Source: Varroa destructor
Lineage: Eukaryota; Arthropoda; Arachnida; Mesostigmata; Varroidae
Length of the DNA: 64,000 bases
Assembly (NCBI RefSeq): GCF_002443255.2
Contig: NW_019211454.1
Location: forward strand, 11,988,248 to 12,052,247
Direction of reading: 5' to 3'
Shown in pieces: positions 51,399 to 64,000 of the stretch. The position numbers and the translations under genes were made by a program. A model generated the notes under the pieces. The model did no database searches. It was not told the origin of the DNA and was given only the letters and a program-made list of their open reading frames with translations. How positions within the stretch are numbered: the first letter of the stretch is position 1; every line of letters begins with the position of its first letter.

Positions 51399-51858
51399 AC
51401 ATTTAATGGTCAACCAGCCGACGTATAACGAAATGGCCGAAAAGATGAGCTTAACTTTACCGAACGCCATACTTAACTTACCCCACGAGCCAGGTATTTA
51501 TGAAATGAAATCGAATAATGTGCTAGCATGGTCGTGAATGTGAGTATTGCAACTAGTGTGTGAAGCAAACTTTGTTCGACACAAACCACAACAGGGTAAA
51601 ATTTACGCATCTGAATCGAAGTGCTGCCTACTTCATTTTTCACTCGGCCGAAGGGAGCTCGCGTCTAAAATGGAGGGTGGTGCTCTTGGAGAGAGCGTCT
51701 GGACTCCGAGGAAGCATAAGACAGCACGATCAAGCGACGTCATCTTCGAAAGGAGCCATCAATCGTTTTACGCTAGGAGAAGATTTCGACAAATGAACAC
51801 GGAGAAACTAGACAGAGTTAAAGTAATAACAGAGCGAAGAGGTCGTGTCCGGCTCTGA
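51399..51858 (+). pseudogene. copia integrase remnant
   Basis: Within several stops, the C-terminal half of the integrase core is recognisable by NEMAEKMSLTL (51430-51459; family consensus around 'NG.AER.NRTL', with the catalytic Glu position). Further on, KHKTARSSDVIFERSH (about 51709-51759) matches the C-terminal 'SRDV.F.E' block of copia integrases. The catalytic Asp region expected at 51055-51398 is too decayed to recognise. Confidence 0.65.
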
Positions 51859-52319
51859 AAATAAAGAGCGACATTGAAAAAGAGAGAGTTTCAAACGAAG
51901 TGAACGGACGCATGGTCGAAGGAAGATACACAGTTCAGAACCAGGTTATGAATAAAAAAAAACAATTCGCTTCGATTCCTACTGGACTGAAGATTTCCTA
52001 AGCGCAAAGGGAGAGCTAAGGTCACACGAATAGACTCAGTACAAGAGAAAAGCCAGAATGGAGGATGGACTGGAACGGCTCAAAGGAAAGGATGATGAAA
52101 TGACAGTTCCTGCAAGTCATGGTTTCGAAGTAATATCAAACATATCCCGAACCATGGCCCAAGCTGATAAAGGGGTCCAGGGTTTAGTGGGTGAGAGTCC
52201 CACAGTACCGGACAAAGCACAGTCAATGATGTCCGGTCTGCATAATGCATTTGCCCTTAACCTCCAAAAAATAAAAAAAGTAGTAAAAACAAGTGTAGCT
52301 GAACTAGCACAAAGGTACA

Positions 52320-53045
52320 TGCTGTAGAAGCAAAATGTGTCTTCCAACGAAAAAGGGACACGAACGAGGTTATAAAACCAGGTACGTTATGAGAGTCTTC
52401 ACTCAGGTTGCCGGAAAGGATTTCTCTCCGTTTAATGTATATGCGGCCGTGTCAAAATTAGAGACGATACGCATCATTTTGGCCATAAGCGCTTATGAAA
52501 AGCCGTATAATAAACAAATAGGCATAAGAAGCGTTTACCAGAATAGCGCTATTTTTGTGATATATCTTTTTTGACCAGAACAGATACGGCGATAACAAAG
52601 ACCGATACTGCAGATAAAATCAAGTCGTCATTAATCACGACACTACCTCGCCAAGAAATCCAGGAAAGCGCTAACAGATGCTGGCCTAGGAGACAGCAGC
52701 TTCTATTTTTTGAGCAAGACTTGGTATTTACGTCAACGATATGCTGATTGCAAAAGGTACTATGACGAAGCACTTTGAGTTAAAGGTGCAGCCATCGTCC
52801 TGTTTCCTGGGCATGAATTTCATCATCCATGAAAACTACGACATTACCGTACCTTAAGACAAATATATCAATAAAATGTTATAAGATTTTCGAGTGTTGG
52901 AACGTCGGCCAGCGGTTAGGCCTGCAAGTGAATGAGGAAAAGGAAGCTGACTGAGTCTGACTAAAAAGTAGCTAGTCACTAATCTCGATACCTATTTGCC
53001 CTGTTTAGACTTGACATAAATTTTATGCTGCTTTTGATTGTGGCA
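52320..53045 (+). pseudogene. copia reverse transcriptase remnant
   Basis: Starts with a decayed fingers block (KCVFQRKRD in one frame, then YKTRYVMRVFTQ in the next, matching 'WVFK.K...RYKARLVA.GF.Q'). It continues with GKDFSPF and LETIRIILAI (52458-52487). After a shifted, poorly conserved middle (KALTDAGLGDSSFYF) comes the catalytic block YVNDMLIAKG (Tyr at 52729-52731; second Asp intact, first replaced by Asn), then FELKVQ and FLGMNF (52801-52821 region). A weak continuation (SRYLFALFRLDINF, near 52995-53040) resembles the 'R.DI.F' box after the thumb. At least three stops interrupt it. No RNase H domain is clear. Confidence 0.82.
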
Positions 53046-53604
53046 GGTCTGCCTTTGTCCAACTTGAGCTGAAGTGCCTCTACTATTCATCAGCTCGTTA
53101 ATAGGCCGATATCTTTTATTGTGCGTATATTTAGTTAAAGAATGATACTGTTAACGCAAATTCTCAGATTGCCGACTTTGTATTTTTTTATGAATTAAAT
53201 TCAAATCACTCTTCACAGGAAGATCATAGTTTTAAGAGATATCGCTAGTGTTAGCAGTTTTGTTTCGAAATGGCCCCCCAGTTTATAGCTTTTCGAGCGT
53301 CTTTAGGGACTCGCAGAAGTTGTCTACGACAATCGGTACACTGAGGAGTAGTGAATTTCTGTTGTAGAAAAAATGTAATATTTTTTTATGAATTTATTGT
53401 TCTCTAAGCTTTCTGTTCATCTACGCACAAAAAAAAAAACACAGCCTAATCACCTTCTTATCAACATTTAAGATTATTATTAGTTGTACTTATTTCACGG
53501 GCAATGATTCGTCATACTTCTCATAGTATACGCCAGCTTCACGAGTACTACAAAATGACGTGCTGGTTGCTACTGTCGCGTTCTGTTTATGCAATTCTAT
53601 ATAT
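53046..53604. other. Interval between the copia relic and the assembly gap
   Basis: No gene seen. Expected copia RNase H or 3' repeat sequence is not recognisable. The last bases before the gap are TATA-rich. Confidence 0.4.
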
Positions 53605-53704
53605 NNNNNNNNNNNNNNNNNNNNNNNNNNNNNNNNNNNNNNNNNNNNNNNNNNNNNNNNNNNNNNNNNNNNNNNNNNNNNNNNNNNNNNNNNNNNNNNN
53701 NNNN
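53605..53704. other. Assembly gap, 100 N
   Basis: Exactly 100 unknown bases, the usual size for a gap of unknown length. The left flank ends in a short TA tract, so collapse at a TA microsatellite or a repeat is a likely cause. Frames running through it are not meaningful. Confidence 0.99.
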
Positions 53705-56700
53705 GTATGCCTTAAGCTCTTATTGCTACTTTGTTGATTACCGATTCGTTTGGCCTTCAGGGGTACAAACTCAATGCATGCGTACTGCTTTCTCCTCCTC
53801 CTTCTGCCGTTGGTCGTTAACCTAACAGTCCTAAGAGAATACTGGCATGGTGTGCTTATATGGAACTTCGTATACATACGCCGGACATTCACCCTAAAAT
53901 TGTGTCCGTGGAAAAAAAATTCACCCTAATCCCAGGGCATAGTAAAGTAGTGGACAAGTTGCATTGTTTTGCAATTTATTTTTTTGATTTCTTTTTGAAT
54001 TATGCTGCGGACAGTTTTATATTTCTATAATAAGTTCAACTCAACATCAGTTGAACCGCGCATGCTTCTTCTGCGTACAGGCTCCCTCAGATTATAACAT
54101 AGCAATAATTACTATTCAACATATAGCAGAATTTACAAGATGAAGCTTCTTATTTATGTCCTAGTACGCGTCGAAACGAACATCTAGGTCCCCTGCGTAT
54201 AGCAGGTAAAATCAAACGGAGTCATATCATTTGCTTTGTATAAATACGTTCATGCACGCACGTGAAAAACTCTGGCGTGATGAGTGCGATTTCCCTATAC
54301 TACGTGCGCCTATCTCTTCCTGCCAGCATCTGACGCTTACGGATGAATGCATTTGTGTGACGACGAACTGGTCAATGTAGAACAATGCCAGGACGGAATG
54401 CAGTAATAGAATAGTCCAATTCATTCGAGATTAAGCGGGAAAAAGATGCGAACACCATCTTGCTTGAGCGGCAATAGATTTTTAGAATAAAGCCCGCGGA
54501 ACGATTCGTATGAAAGGCGTCAGGATTTCATTTTCATGAACACACCAGCAACTTCATTGAATATTTTATTCATGTTTACTAATGGAGTCCATCATCCGCA
54601 CTGAACAAAGATAGAAAACAATCAGATACCCTTTAAAATAATGGCATGCAACTTCTTATTATCGGCTTATTCAGAAACTAACGGCGATTTTTGTTTGTTT
54701 ATCAATAGCCAAGCTATGCCCTGTAAATAAAATTATGTCAACTAGATTGTACCGTTTATTTGAGCGTAGCTTCATCGCTCTCAAAAATCCTACTTGTAAA
54801 CCACATCCTGCTTACGTTTTTCCAAGTGCCTGTAGCAAAGTTATCTTTTTCAGAGCATATTTCTTCTTAGCATGTACCATTAATAGAGTGTAACTTTTCC
54901 ATTCGAAACGCCTGATACCAAGCGCGCAGGACTTGATTGTCTTACATAGTTTTTAAATCTTCCGCTATAGCTTTACTTAGTACACTTTCGTAGCTAGCGC
55001 GGCTCGTCGGTGTTTTTTGCCTTACCGAACCTGGTTTTTCAGTATCTTGGACGGTTCTAGCCGTTTTGTATCCGATCGACTGTGAGCTGCGTAGGTGAAT
55101 TCCCTGCAACACTGTATTTTTGCATTTTGCAAATAATTTTCTTGGTTAGAAAACAATCTTGGTCTATTCATTCATCATTGGGTCATGGCCACTTATTGAG
55201 TGTATAAATTTTAGGCCATCTATATTTAAGAAAGATCAACCGGAACGAGTGAAAATACTTTCTGTACGTTGTTGCCATGCTTATAGAGAAAATTTCTATT
55301 TTAATAAACAGGCAACTTAAAGGGTCAGAGTGAAGGCCGTTTAGAAGTGTTACTTTGTAGGATGAAGAGCGCTTTGCTATGATAAGGTATGTAATGGTCG
55401 ACTATTTGGGGTCAACAGAAAACAAAACCTCTTTTTTCGCGACTGACCTGACTCAGCCTGTTCAGATATAGGACTATAATACATTACAGTATCGTAACTT
55501 GCATGTGATAAGAGACCCACTCCAAAAACTAACTGTCTCGTTCATTAATGAAACTAAATTTCTTAACTTGCGAAGGTTCAAAGTTCCAAATCAGTAAACA
55601 GATTCGGCTTATTATGCATCGATTAATAGGCTCCGGAAAACAGCGCGGTTACTGTCATTGATTTAAGCTTCAATTGAAGCTCTAAAGCGCTTTTAAGCTA
55701 AGTTTGTTACTGAAAGATATTTGTTCTCAACTACCGAAGTGTAGTACGATGTCAACAATACGTTTGTGTTAGACGGCGGAGCACTATCAGAATCCTGTAA
55801 AAAAAAAGAACGCAGCCACTGGAAATTGGAAAAATAGATCTTCTAGGCCCGTTAGGCTAGCTTAAAACTAAAGTGCTCTGTAATAAAAGCTACTGGGCAT
55901 TTTACGTGCATCATAAAGTCCCTCTTCACCTGGAAGGTTAGCATGCGTCCGTAATTTCTATTCGAAGTATCTGCTTCGCGTAGAGATTTTACAGTGTTTT
56001 TCAATGACGCTACGACCATAACAAAGCAAAGAGCAAATGAATACATAAGCTTTTAAATAGCCAAGGTCAGTATGGAATTGTAGCATCTTCGTCTGGCAGG
56101 CATGCTTCAGAGGCTGCACTTGCTGAAGATGCACGTTTCTCAGCGCTTTTATAAAAATAACAGATCTTTAAGGCTTGTTTTTGTCAAGAGAATCATTCTT
56201 ATTAGCAAGTCTTACCCGGGAATTATGTTAAGGGCTTTCGCTTAAATGGGCTAAAGCGTCGACGATTAATTCGCCGTGGCACCACGGTTATAAAAGTTAG
56301 AACAAGACACACTCAAGCGTTTTAATTTAACAATCTTTTATCCAAGCGTATGGAGTAAAGTTCAATATGAGCTATGTATCGAACATCTGGAAGCTTGAGG
56401 CAGCTTTGTTATCGAAAGTTAAAGAAAAGGTTTCTAAATGATGTGTAACTTCATATGCCCACACTGTACGTCCGGTTTAGAAGTCAACATTAACTGGAAC
56501 GTCATCATTTTTATAAAACAATGCATGTATTCTCTATCAAGAGGCCCACAGGTATTTTATTTGGCGGCTTTCTAAAGGCCGTCGATCTCGTCGACCGATT
56601 TTTGCTTGCATTTGCTTTCCTAAAAACTTCGATGGTGGCGCCGTACTAGCATGCTCAGCTTTTGCATTAAAAATAGTTCAGTCTCCCGTAAATTAGATGG

Positions 56701-59552
56701 TACAGCGAAAGCAGCCTGTTCCGTTTGGATGCCCCTCATGAAGAAATCGTAGAACATGGAGACCTGTGGTGCGAACCGACATAATATATTTCATTATTTT
56801 CTATTCAGATCTTGTCGGAGCGGATAGGATGACTTCTATGCCGTTACGCCGTTTTCGTTCTGCAAGTTATTTGGAAATACCCTGATAATAAATCATACCG
56901 AACTCACATGGTACGATATTTGTCCGTACCTCACCTAACCCACGATCTGACGATATCCAGTTGTGATGTAAAGCTTAGTGGCTACTCCATTATGCCACGT
57001 CAGAAGTTAATTAGTTTTACGCCGAAAAGTTTATTCGCTTATGGTCGCAGATTACGCAAGTACCCGTGCTTTCCTTACGATACCTATAAGACGACTATAG
57101 TATCCCCTAGAGTGAGATAATAACTTCCCACCAAGCAAAGTGTACCCGACAAGCCGCAAACGCAAACAACACCGGCAAGCCGGATAGGCTGCACCATCCT
57201 TTTGGCAGCTAATAGCTGACCGTTAATAGTAACTGCGTGAGCGAACCTGCCACGTGACTGCGGATGTTAGAGCTGACAGAAAAAAGACGGTTTTGTCTTT
57301 AAAATCATATTCTAGTTAGAGTGCTTACCGTATTACGTAGTCTGCTTATGCTTGTGGGCTCTTGGACTCTGTGCAGGCGTGTGAAATTGTTTTGTCTCCC
57401 TTTAATACTCATAAAGCTCTTACATTAATGCATGAATGTAGCCGAGAAATTTGTTTACAAACGCAGGCCCAATTGGAGGTGACGTACGCTTTGTTCAGTT
57501 AATGAGAAACTTCAACTTAGGTTTTGTGACGTTCACTTGCTGGATTATTACTTTTACCTTCCAGTCTTTGAAATGCAGCTGACGTTTAAGGCTTCACTCT
57601 TTTGCTCGAAACAGTTTTCTATAAAAACAGACTTGCCCCTGTTCTGTCATATAGAAGGCTAAGGTTCGTGCATTAGGACTATTTAAATCAGACAAAATAA
57701 TCATCCTGCACTTGACACATGTGTCAATATATAGTCCGGTAGTAAAAGTACAGAGCCAGAGGGAAGTATCAGGCTATTCATAAGACTTGGTCAAACCAGC
57801 TAAATAGAAAGAAAGTGCTTGACATACCCATATACACACGAGATCGGACAGCATATCCACGACAGATCCGTGTTATAAGTAGGCGTTTAGTCTGTATAGC
57901 ATAACTGACGGTTCTTATAGCATATCTTGATGGAAACCGACGATTTATCATAGCATCTCATCTATTTGGTTAGAGAGGCTTTGGCCTAGCTCAAGGCCGA
58001 TTACGAGATGGCAAGTGTCGTTCATGCTTGCAGTAACAATGCCTGCAATTTCTGTATGTATGCGGTCGACCAGGAAAGCTTCTAGCCCAGTTAGCAGGCT
58101 GCGACCACGCAACGGTGGCCTAATAGCTATAACAAGAGGCCGATCATTACGATGGAGTAGATCGTCGATGGAAAATGAGTTGATCGATAAATAATCAGTA
58201 AACTGTGGCGAATAAATCTAGAGAACAAGGACTGGGCGGCCCCCACAAAGGCCAATAGGGTCAATGCGCGTAAAGGGTCACATCGAGTCGAAGGACGCGG
58301 AACGCTGGCCGATTGGAATAGGTGAATCTCCGCCGTTTGTACAGAATGGAAGCTATACAGCAAATGGACCTATGCGATGAAAGCTCAGCGAACCTCGTCT
58401 AGTCGTTAGCAAAGCCTAGTGGAATGCAAAATGAATTGTGGACAAACTCTGTGGTAGTTATGAGTAGGAAAACAACCAAAATGATGCACGAAAGCTTATC
58501 GAGTGCTCCTGACAAAAGTCCCTGTCAGATCCTATCTGCCTAGATTCTATCCCTTAGCGTGTACACAACTGAATTAACTAGCTGATATTATACAGTAATC
58601 ACTATTTCAGCTTGACTGATCACGTTAAGTTTCTCTAGTCGATAGAATATAGAGTAATGGGTTAGTACACCCGTAGAAGGCAGATAGATCTTGGCAATCG
58701 TCTTACCGATTAAGACACATTCGTACGATATTTTTATTCTCCCGTTTTGCTTATGCGGTCCAACCGAGGAGTTTTTCTATATGCTTTTTCAATGTTCTAC
58801 TATGTTCGCGACTAAATGAAACATTTATCTGCTGCTATGTTTGTAGAAGTTAGTAATATTTAGAAAAAATTGGCCTAACCATTTACTCGAACAGACATAT
58901 ATAGCTTGTACTATATTTAGGCCCCTTCATCGCTACATCGTTAATATATCAGGCTAATAACTTAGATCAACAGCTATTTTTCTGCGTTTCTATATGGGGC
59001 TATTGGTTCATGGTTTGTAAATCATAAGCCAATAGCATCATCACTTTCGATCCTACTTTATTTGTCTAGGCGCTTTGTTTATGGTGCAGATAAAACATAT
59101 GGACATATTTCTTTATTATGCACTTAGTACAAACCGTAGCACATTGAATGGGCTATTTATCATAAAATGGTTATGAGTTGATAAACGTAGAGAAAAGTTG
59201 CACGTAATAAGAAAAATGGCCCGGCTAACGTTGCAGTAGATTAAACATATCCACCCGGCAATAAATGTTTTTGCAAAGCGCTATATATATATATTTATCG
59301 CACAAGGCTTATTACATAATCCTTTTAATTCGAAATCATACAATAAATATACATATATATATATTCTATTTATGATATATATACATATATACGGGCCCAA
59401 TTTACGTGAGTATATCCGGTCAAGGGAACTTGCTCCATTTATTATCAGGCTAAAGCCGATTATTTAATTTAACTCACTGTCTCCCTTGTAAAGGGCTACC
59501 TCGCAAAGAAGGTTTTCCTTCCTATCGTTTGCTTTTTTCTTTCATATCTCGT
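53705..59552. other. Gene-poor interval
   Basis: Nearly 6 kb without a recognisable exon. Open frames at 54227-54424, 55852-56046, 56908-57120 and 58127-58363 have no known domain. Two 16-base palindromes (55666-55681 and 57712-57727) are within chance expectation. TA-rich microsatellite-like sequence lies at 59282-59391. Confidence 0.45.
59342..59391. repeat. A+T-rich imperfect microsatellite
   Basis: Alternating ATAT and ACATAT units with interruptions; a related short TA tract lies at 59282-59293. Confidence 0.8.
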
Positions 59553-59990
59553 AGCGAACAACTCACCAGGAAAATAAATCATTCACAATCGCTTTGGAAC
59601 GTACGAAACGCACTTTGTGCACAGGCACGGAGCCTTCGACCAAGGTTGCTAGCCGGCCTCAAGCCTAAACGTACAACGAAAGCTTTGCAACATGCACTGT
59701 CTGTTACGGAGGCCACCGGAGACTCACTGCAGTAACGGGTTATTTTCTTATTATCTTACATAATTAAATATGAGACTCGTGGAAAAAATGTATTCTTAGT
59801 GGTCGAGGCCGCCTCTCGAAAGCGTCGGAAGAGAGAGCGTGAAAATGAGCGACGAGGCGACATGACCACCCTTAAAGAGCGTCCCAGTGTAAAGAGCGAT
59901 AGAAAAAACCATCATTGCTCCCCTGAATCATCGTTGATTCTTATCGAAGCGGCTAGTACAAGCAAAAGCGGGTGCTCGACGAAAGAATAG
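59553..59990 (+). other. Candidate pair of exons or frames (unidentified)
   Basis: A strong acceptor (TTTTTTCTTTCATATCTCGTAG, ending 59552) opens a frame of about 60 codons (residues such as QARSLRPRLLAGLKPKRTT) to TAA 59733-59735. After a 68-base A+T-rich spacer with GTAACG at its start and TTCTTAG at its end, a second frame starts at 59800. It encodes a very basic segment (RKRRKRERENERRGD) and a Ser-rich tail, ending in TAG at 59988-59990. The spacer looks like a short intron, but splicing it changes register and gives an early stop, so the simple two-exon model fails. A nuclear protein tail is one guess from the basic run; no family is recognised. Confidence 0.18.
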
Positions 59991-62414
59991 GGACAATTAT
60001 TAAAACATCATATTTGTATTAATATTTACTTTGTCTATACTCCAAAGATACACACACCTCAATCTAATTAAGCGAGGTGCCACATAGAAATAGTATAGCA
60101 AATCTACTCTCTGTAAACGTATCCCTTTGGCCCTATTCGCCTAAGAAAGGCGTTTCGCACTTATACAAATATCTGATGCATGTTATACAAAATATAAGAT
60201 TATACATATACAATTCATAAACGTGCAATTCTGAGCAGTATATATTTTCAATATTCGACTATCGTTAGGCAAAACGTGTATCTTAAATAGCCTTTTTTCG
60301 GTATATATGGCGATCGTGTCCTATTTATAATATATTTATGTGCACAGACATAATGATTAGAACTTCGCGTGCTTCGACGTTAAGAGGTGACACCCTGCCA
60401 ATGGGGAAAACACGTTTCATAGATTTTGGCTTTAGCTAAGGAAAATTTGTTTGACTCAGCTGCCACCCAGCGGTGATTACGTGTTGCAAGGCCGTTTGAT
60501 GCATATAGAACAGCAGTTCTGTACGGATTCTGTACCTGCAGCTCCGTGTTGACTGGTGCTGGGCAAAATATTGAAGATCTATGAGAAGCCGCTCCTTTCT
60601 ATGTTTTACCCAGTCGTTTGCGTTGCCAGAGTTCTAATTTTTGATCAAGTTTTCTTCATTTAAGGCGTCTGCTAGTAGACTAACGTTTGTCCCTTACTTT
60701 TTCGACCAATCAACGGATTGTTACCGACCCAGATGGAACCTAAAAAGATGCTTGACAGAGGTACCCGAGATGACATGTCATATGATCTAACTTGAAATGA
60801 ACACTTATAAACACAAAACGCTTACTTTGGCTCTAGTGTTATTGCTTACACAAGTACAAAGTAGTCGAAACTAAGAATCTATAATAATGTACAGAAAGAC
60901 TGTTGACATTAAAAGAACAACATCTTGTTTTCGCAATAATAACAGCTATGATACAATAATTTATGTAAATTTCCCTTGAAAAACAACCTGCTAAACGTTC
61001 GCGAGCCTCTCCAACGTTTTTCAAAAATCAGTTCCTGTGCTTAAACTCCTGCTGTAAGGCTATCTAGTGTCGTAAGCAAAGCTCTGTTTACCTTACCGAG
61101 ACATTCTGTTCTGAAGCGTAAAAGCGAAAGGTTCTGAAGCTTTCCATTCTTGGTTACGACCGCAATCAAGCGAAGAAAAGCAGTCGAAGAGAGACAGCCC
61201 AAACTCAAAACAAATTCAAGTACTCTTCCATCGCTCGCCTGCCTTCCTCCGTCGTTGGTTCTTTACTTTTCGAAATAAGCAATGTCTTTTTCGAAGGCAA
61301 CCTGCAGTCTTTGTTGCACAGGTAAGAAAGCAGTTGGAGGCACGTCGAGATGTGACGTTTCAAAAAAAAAAAAGGTTAAAATAAGAAGTCGAAATTGGGT
61401 CACGGAGCGTATGGCTAGAAAGCCGGTTCTATTCTTCCGTATACATTTGCATCTAAACACAACGGTACCCTTGTCAGGTCGATGTCTCCGAGTGCGCGGG
61501 CAGGCGGAAAAAATGAATAGACCTTGAGGACAAGGATCCAATCAGAGCAAGCAGCAGCCTTCTTGGCCAGTTACTGTAGCTAGGATTCTCCAGATTGTGC
61601 GAAAACTGAAAAATGTGTGCGCCAAAACTAATCCATGTTAGGGTCCTGGTTTTGAAGTAGCAGGGTGACCATCTTCTAGGAATACCGGTTGATTAATACG
61701 GCCACACTACGATTTAGATTCATTTGGAACGTAGATAGAGGACAAGCGTGTGTCAGAAAAACAGCTAATAAAAACGTAATATTTTTCAGTTTGCTTTTTT
61801 TATTCAATGTTGGCCATATGTGTAAGACCTGTTCAAAAGGCCATCTAAATGGCAAATGTTGAAAAGCTGGCTTAGTTGATTTGAACTTTCATCCATTTTT
61901 TCGTAACGAGGTCTTCAGTTCTTAGAAATTGAAAGTACGAAACCTCAAATCCTTCCAAGTTTACAATAAAAATAATATATACATAAGAGGTGTTTACTAT
62001 TAGGTTAAATATATGGATCGCGTAAAAACCTCGTAAAACCGTCTATAGGTTAATTCGCTCTAAAACAGGAGAAACGCAGATTTTACCGTTTGGGTTATAT
62101 GCGTAGAACTGAGGTGCTATTGAGACGCCGATGAGTCATCACGACCGAAATGCGTCTGAAGAAATGGACGAATATAATTTCAATCCAGCAGTGTGTTTGG
62201 GTGGGCGGACTGTGTGAACCTTGTTGTCAGAAAGCCTATTCAGTCCCACTGAAGTCAAGAAGCAAAGAATCTACTTAGTAATGAAGGGCACTTTCTAGAA
62301 TAGCCATGAAAATTTCCTAGATAACTGCAAAATGTCCTGCAGCTTGAATAGCAAACGTTCTTACCCAAGTTTCGGGAAGATACATGAAGAGGTCACGCCC
62401 TGATCTGTGCGTAG
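59991..62414. other. Gene-poor interval
   Basis: No supported gene. Frames at 61263-61541 overlap on both strands and cross a poly-A run. Nothing has a recognisable domain. Confidence 0.45.
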
Positions 62415-62534
62415 GTAAACGTGGAAAAAGCGAGACAATTTGTAAAATCTTCAAGATGCTATGAAGGTATCGCAATTTCGAATAAAGTAATTCGGCGTTG
62501 CAAGCTGATTGCAACATTCAATTCAACGTCGAAA
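62415..62534 (+). other. Candidate internal exon of 40 codons (unidentified)
   Basis: Bounded by an AG acceptor (CTGATCTGTGCGTAG) that coincides with an in-frame stop, and by a donor (AAA|GTGAGTG). The 120 bases are exactly 40 open codons, basic and soluble in composition (for example VEKARQFVKSS). No partner exons or family are recognised. Confidence 0.13.
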
Positions 62535-62625
62535 GTGAGTGACTTCACAAGAAGTAGGCGTTGTTACGCGTGTTTTTCAGTACTGCACGCAAGGAACATG
62601 TGTTTTTATATTAAAAAAAAAAAAA

Positions 62626-62645
62626 TTATATATATATATATATAA
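62626..62645. repeat. (TA)n microsatellite flanked by A runs
   Basis: TA tract of about 20 bases between runs of A (62613-62625 and 62645-62650). Confidence 0.9.
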
Positions 62646-62650
62646 AAAAA

Positions 62651-64000
62651 CATTTATATACAAAAAAATATACACGTCTGTGGCGCAGGATCACCACAGT
62701 CGTTTGCCTGTTTATTGTTCTTAGAGTAAATCAGAAAGTCTTCGAACAAAAGCTCAACACGTTACTATCGTTTAGAAGATAAGTTTGGACTGAAGAACCC
62801 ACAGGATCCAAGTTTCGAAAAGTTGTACATTACTTATTCATGCTAACGAATTGGCGGTACAGGTACACGTATTCTGGCGGGGACCATTTCGACGGAGATA
62901 TTTGGGACTTACAGGATTGAGAAATGAGCGGTTAATACGAAGCCAAATTACCAAGTACTAGAGATGTTTTTACCCTTTTCAGTATACGTTCCTTTGTTAA
63001 GATTGCGATATGGGTTTAGTAGCGAATATCCCTGCTTACTCGATACTAGCGGTCATTTTGTAAGACATTATATATTTGATAGATGTACACATGATGCTTA
63101 AGCCTCGGCAGTAGGTACATCGATCGCGTCACTGATCTACTGATATGGTTATTAATGCGGTATGCGCAGAAAATCTACGTAATGATCAGTGTTGATTTCC
63201 TGGCTGATCTTGAATTGGTTAGTTGCACTCATATGTTTAGTTTAAATATGGGTGGGTATAGTGCACAAGACACGATGCGCACTACATGATAGCATGGGAA
63301 GAAACCATGAAAGCTGAAATTGAAATACGGCTGTATGATATCTTCAATGCATGATAAAAATCTAAATGCGGCCTTACTGATAGCTTAATACAGGACTATC
63401 TTAATTTCGACGTTAGGATTTGAGAAGGCTCTAGATCACCTCTACAGGACGTCAGGGACAACAACAATAACCACTAATTTATTAAAAAAAAAAAAGATTC
63501 ACGAAAAATCACAGAGCTTGCATATGAATTATGGCGAATGATTAAAATAGACAAAAATTAATTCGCTATATCACTAGAAGATTGCACTAGTGCTTAGTAT
63601 CTTCAACATACTTGCCCACACTTATAGGACACACACATGACTTGGACAATTCTTGAAGCACCGATTACTGATAAAGAACACACAGAAAACGCTTCACAGC
63701 TAATACGATTTGTCCCTCTTCATAAAACATAGTACTCGTAGCTTTTGTCCTGAAGATGATTTCGGCAGCCACCTTCGAATATTGTAAGTGTTAGTTTTAT
63801 GTTGTCTAAACTGATGATGCAGAAACTGACAAATAGAGAAATGTCTTCTGCAACGTATGGAAATCGGTCCTGACGGTTGAGCTTGTTTTCGCCAAAACCA
63901 CTATTTAATATTTCTCAATCTCCTTCGAAAGTCTGATTCCGAATCGGCCCAAATCTGCATTTAACAATGCGATAAAAAAGAGCGGCTGATGCCACCGGAC
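62651..64000. other. Gene-poor end of the window
   Basis: No supported gene or known repeat. An A run lies at 63484-63495. Any gene here would continue outside the window. Confidence 0.45.

Larger units (their letters stand above)
50698..53045 (+). mobile_element. Decayed Ty1/copia retrotransposon, pol region
   Basis: Plus-strand relic with the domain order diagnostic of Ty1/copia: protease-like, GAG-pre-integrase, integrase, reverse transcriptase (Ty3/gypsy has integrase last). Protease, GAG-pre-integrase, the integrase remnants and the catalytic part of the reverse transcriptase all sit in the same register, with stops and shifts between them. The catalytic YVDD box has become YVND. No intact frame exceeds about 120 codons, and no long terminal repeats, primer-binding site or gag were recognised, so the ends given are only those of recognisable coding. 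The element cannot be active. It is the clearest mobile DNA in the window. Confidence 0.88.

Noticed and set aside
55666..55681. 16-base perfect palindrome AGCTTCAATTGAAGCT.
   Set aside because: About one such palindrome is expected by chance in a window of this size.
57712..57727. 16-base perfect palindrome TTGACACATGTGTCAA with a central E-box-like core.
   Set aside because: Within chance expectation, and no nearby gene to regulate was identified.
1..64000. Search by eye for tRNA (box A/B), rRNA, CRISPR-like spaced repeats, and long terminal or terminal inverted repeats around the copia relic.
   Set aside because: None met a minimum standard. GGTTCGA-like boxes were isolated with no matching box A or cloverleaf, and no regularly spaced repeats were seen.

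Overview
This is eukaryotic nuclear DNA from a small-exon arthropod genome: roughly 60% A+T by eye, many TA microsatellites, long gene-poor stretches and one 100-base run of N (an assembly gap). The only securely identified gene is a two-exon R&R (chitin_bind_4) cuticular protein at 5850-6638. Its tail, with the 'TNE.GT' and 'SPADV' blocks directly after the chitin-binding domain, is the form I associate with chelicerate (tick and mite) cuticle proteins. I infer a chelicerate, most likely a parasitiform mite; the species cannot be read from the window.

Layout. 1-5758: no supported gene. 5759-6999: cuticle gene with a TATA box, a 399-base phase-0 intron and a downstream AATAAA. 7000-50697: mostly non-coding. 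It holds microsatellites, a decayed Ty1/copia reverse-transcriptase scrap (21623-21816), a perfect 21-bp inverted repeat (23571-23619), a G+C-rich block of overlapping open frames (37214-38137), and several weak exon candidates that I list at low confidence because I cannot name the protein. 50698-53045: a decayed Ty1/copia retrotransposon pol region, plus strand, with domains in the canonical order (protease, GAG-pre-integrase, integrase, reverse transcriptase). It has several stops and frameshifts and an Asp-to-Asn change in the catalytic YVDD box, so it is dead. 53605-53704: sequence gap. 53705-64000: no identified gene; weak exon candidates at 59553-59990 and 62415-62534.

No rRNA, tRNA, CRISPR array, operon or prokaryote-type system was found, and I see no convincing new multi-gene system. 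The strongest unexplained structure is the perfect hairpin at 23.6 kb. The most interesting coding puzzle is the G+C-rich block at 37.2-38.1 kb. Low-confidence exon entries are leads for RNA-seq, not established genes: in a 64-kb window many open frames of 60-150 codons arise by chance.
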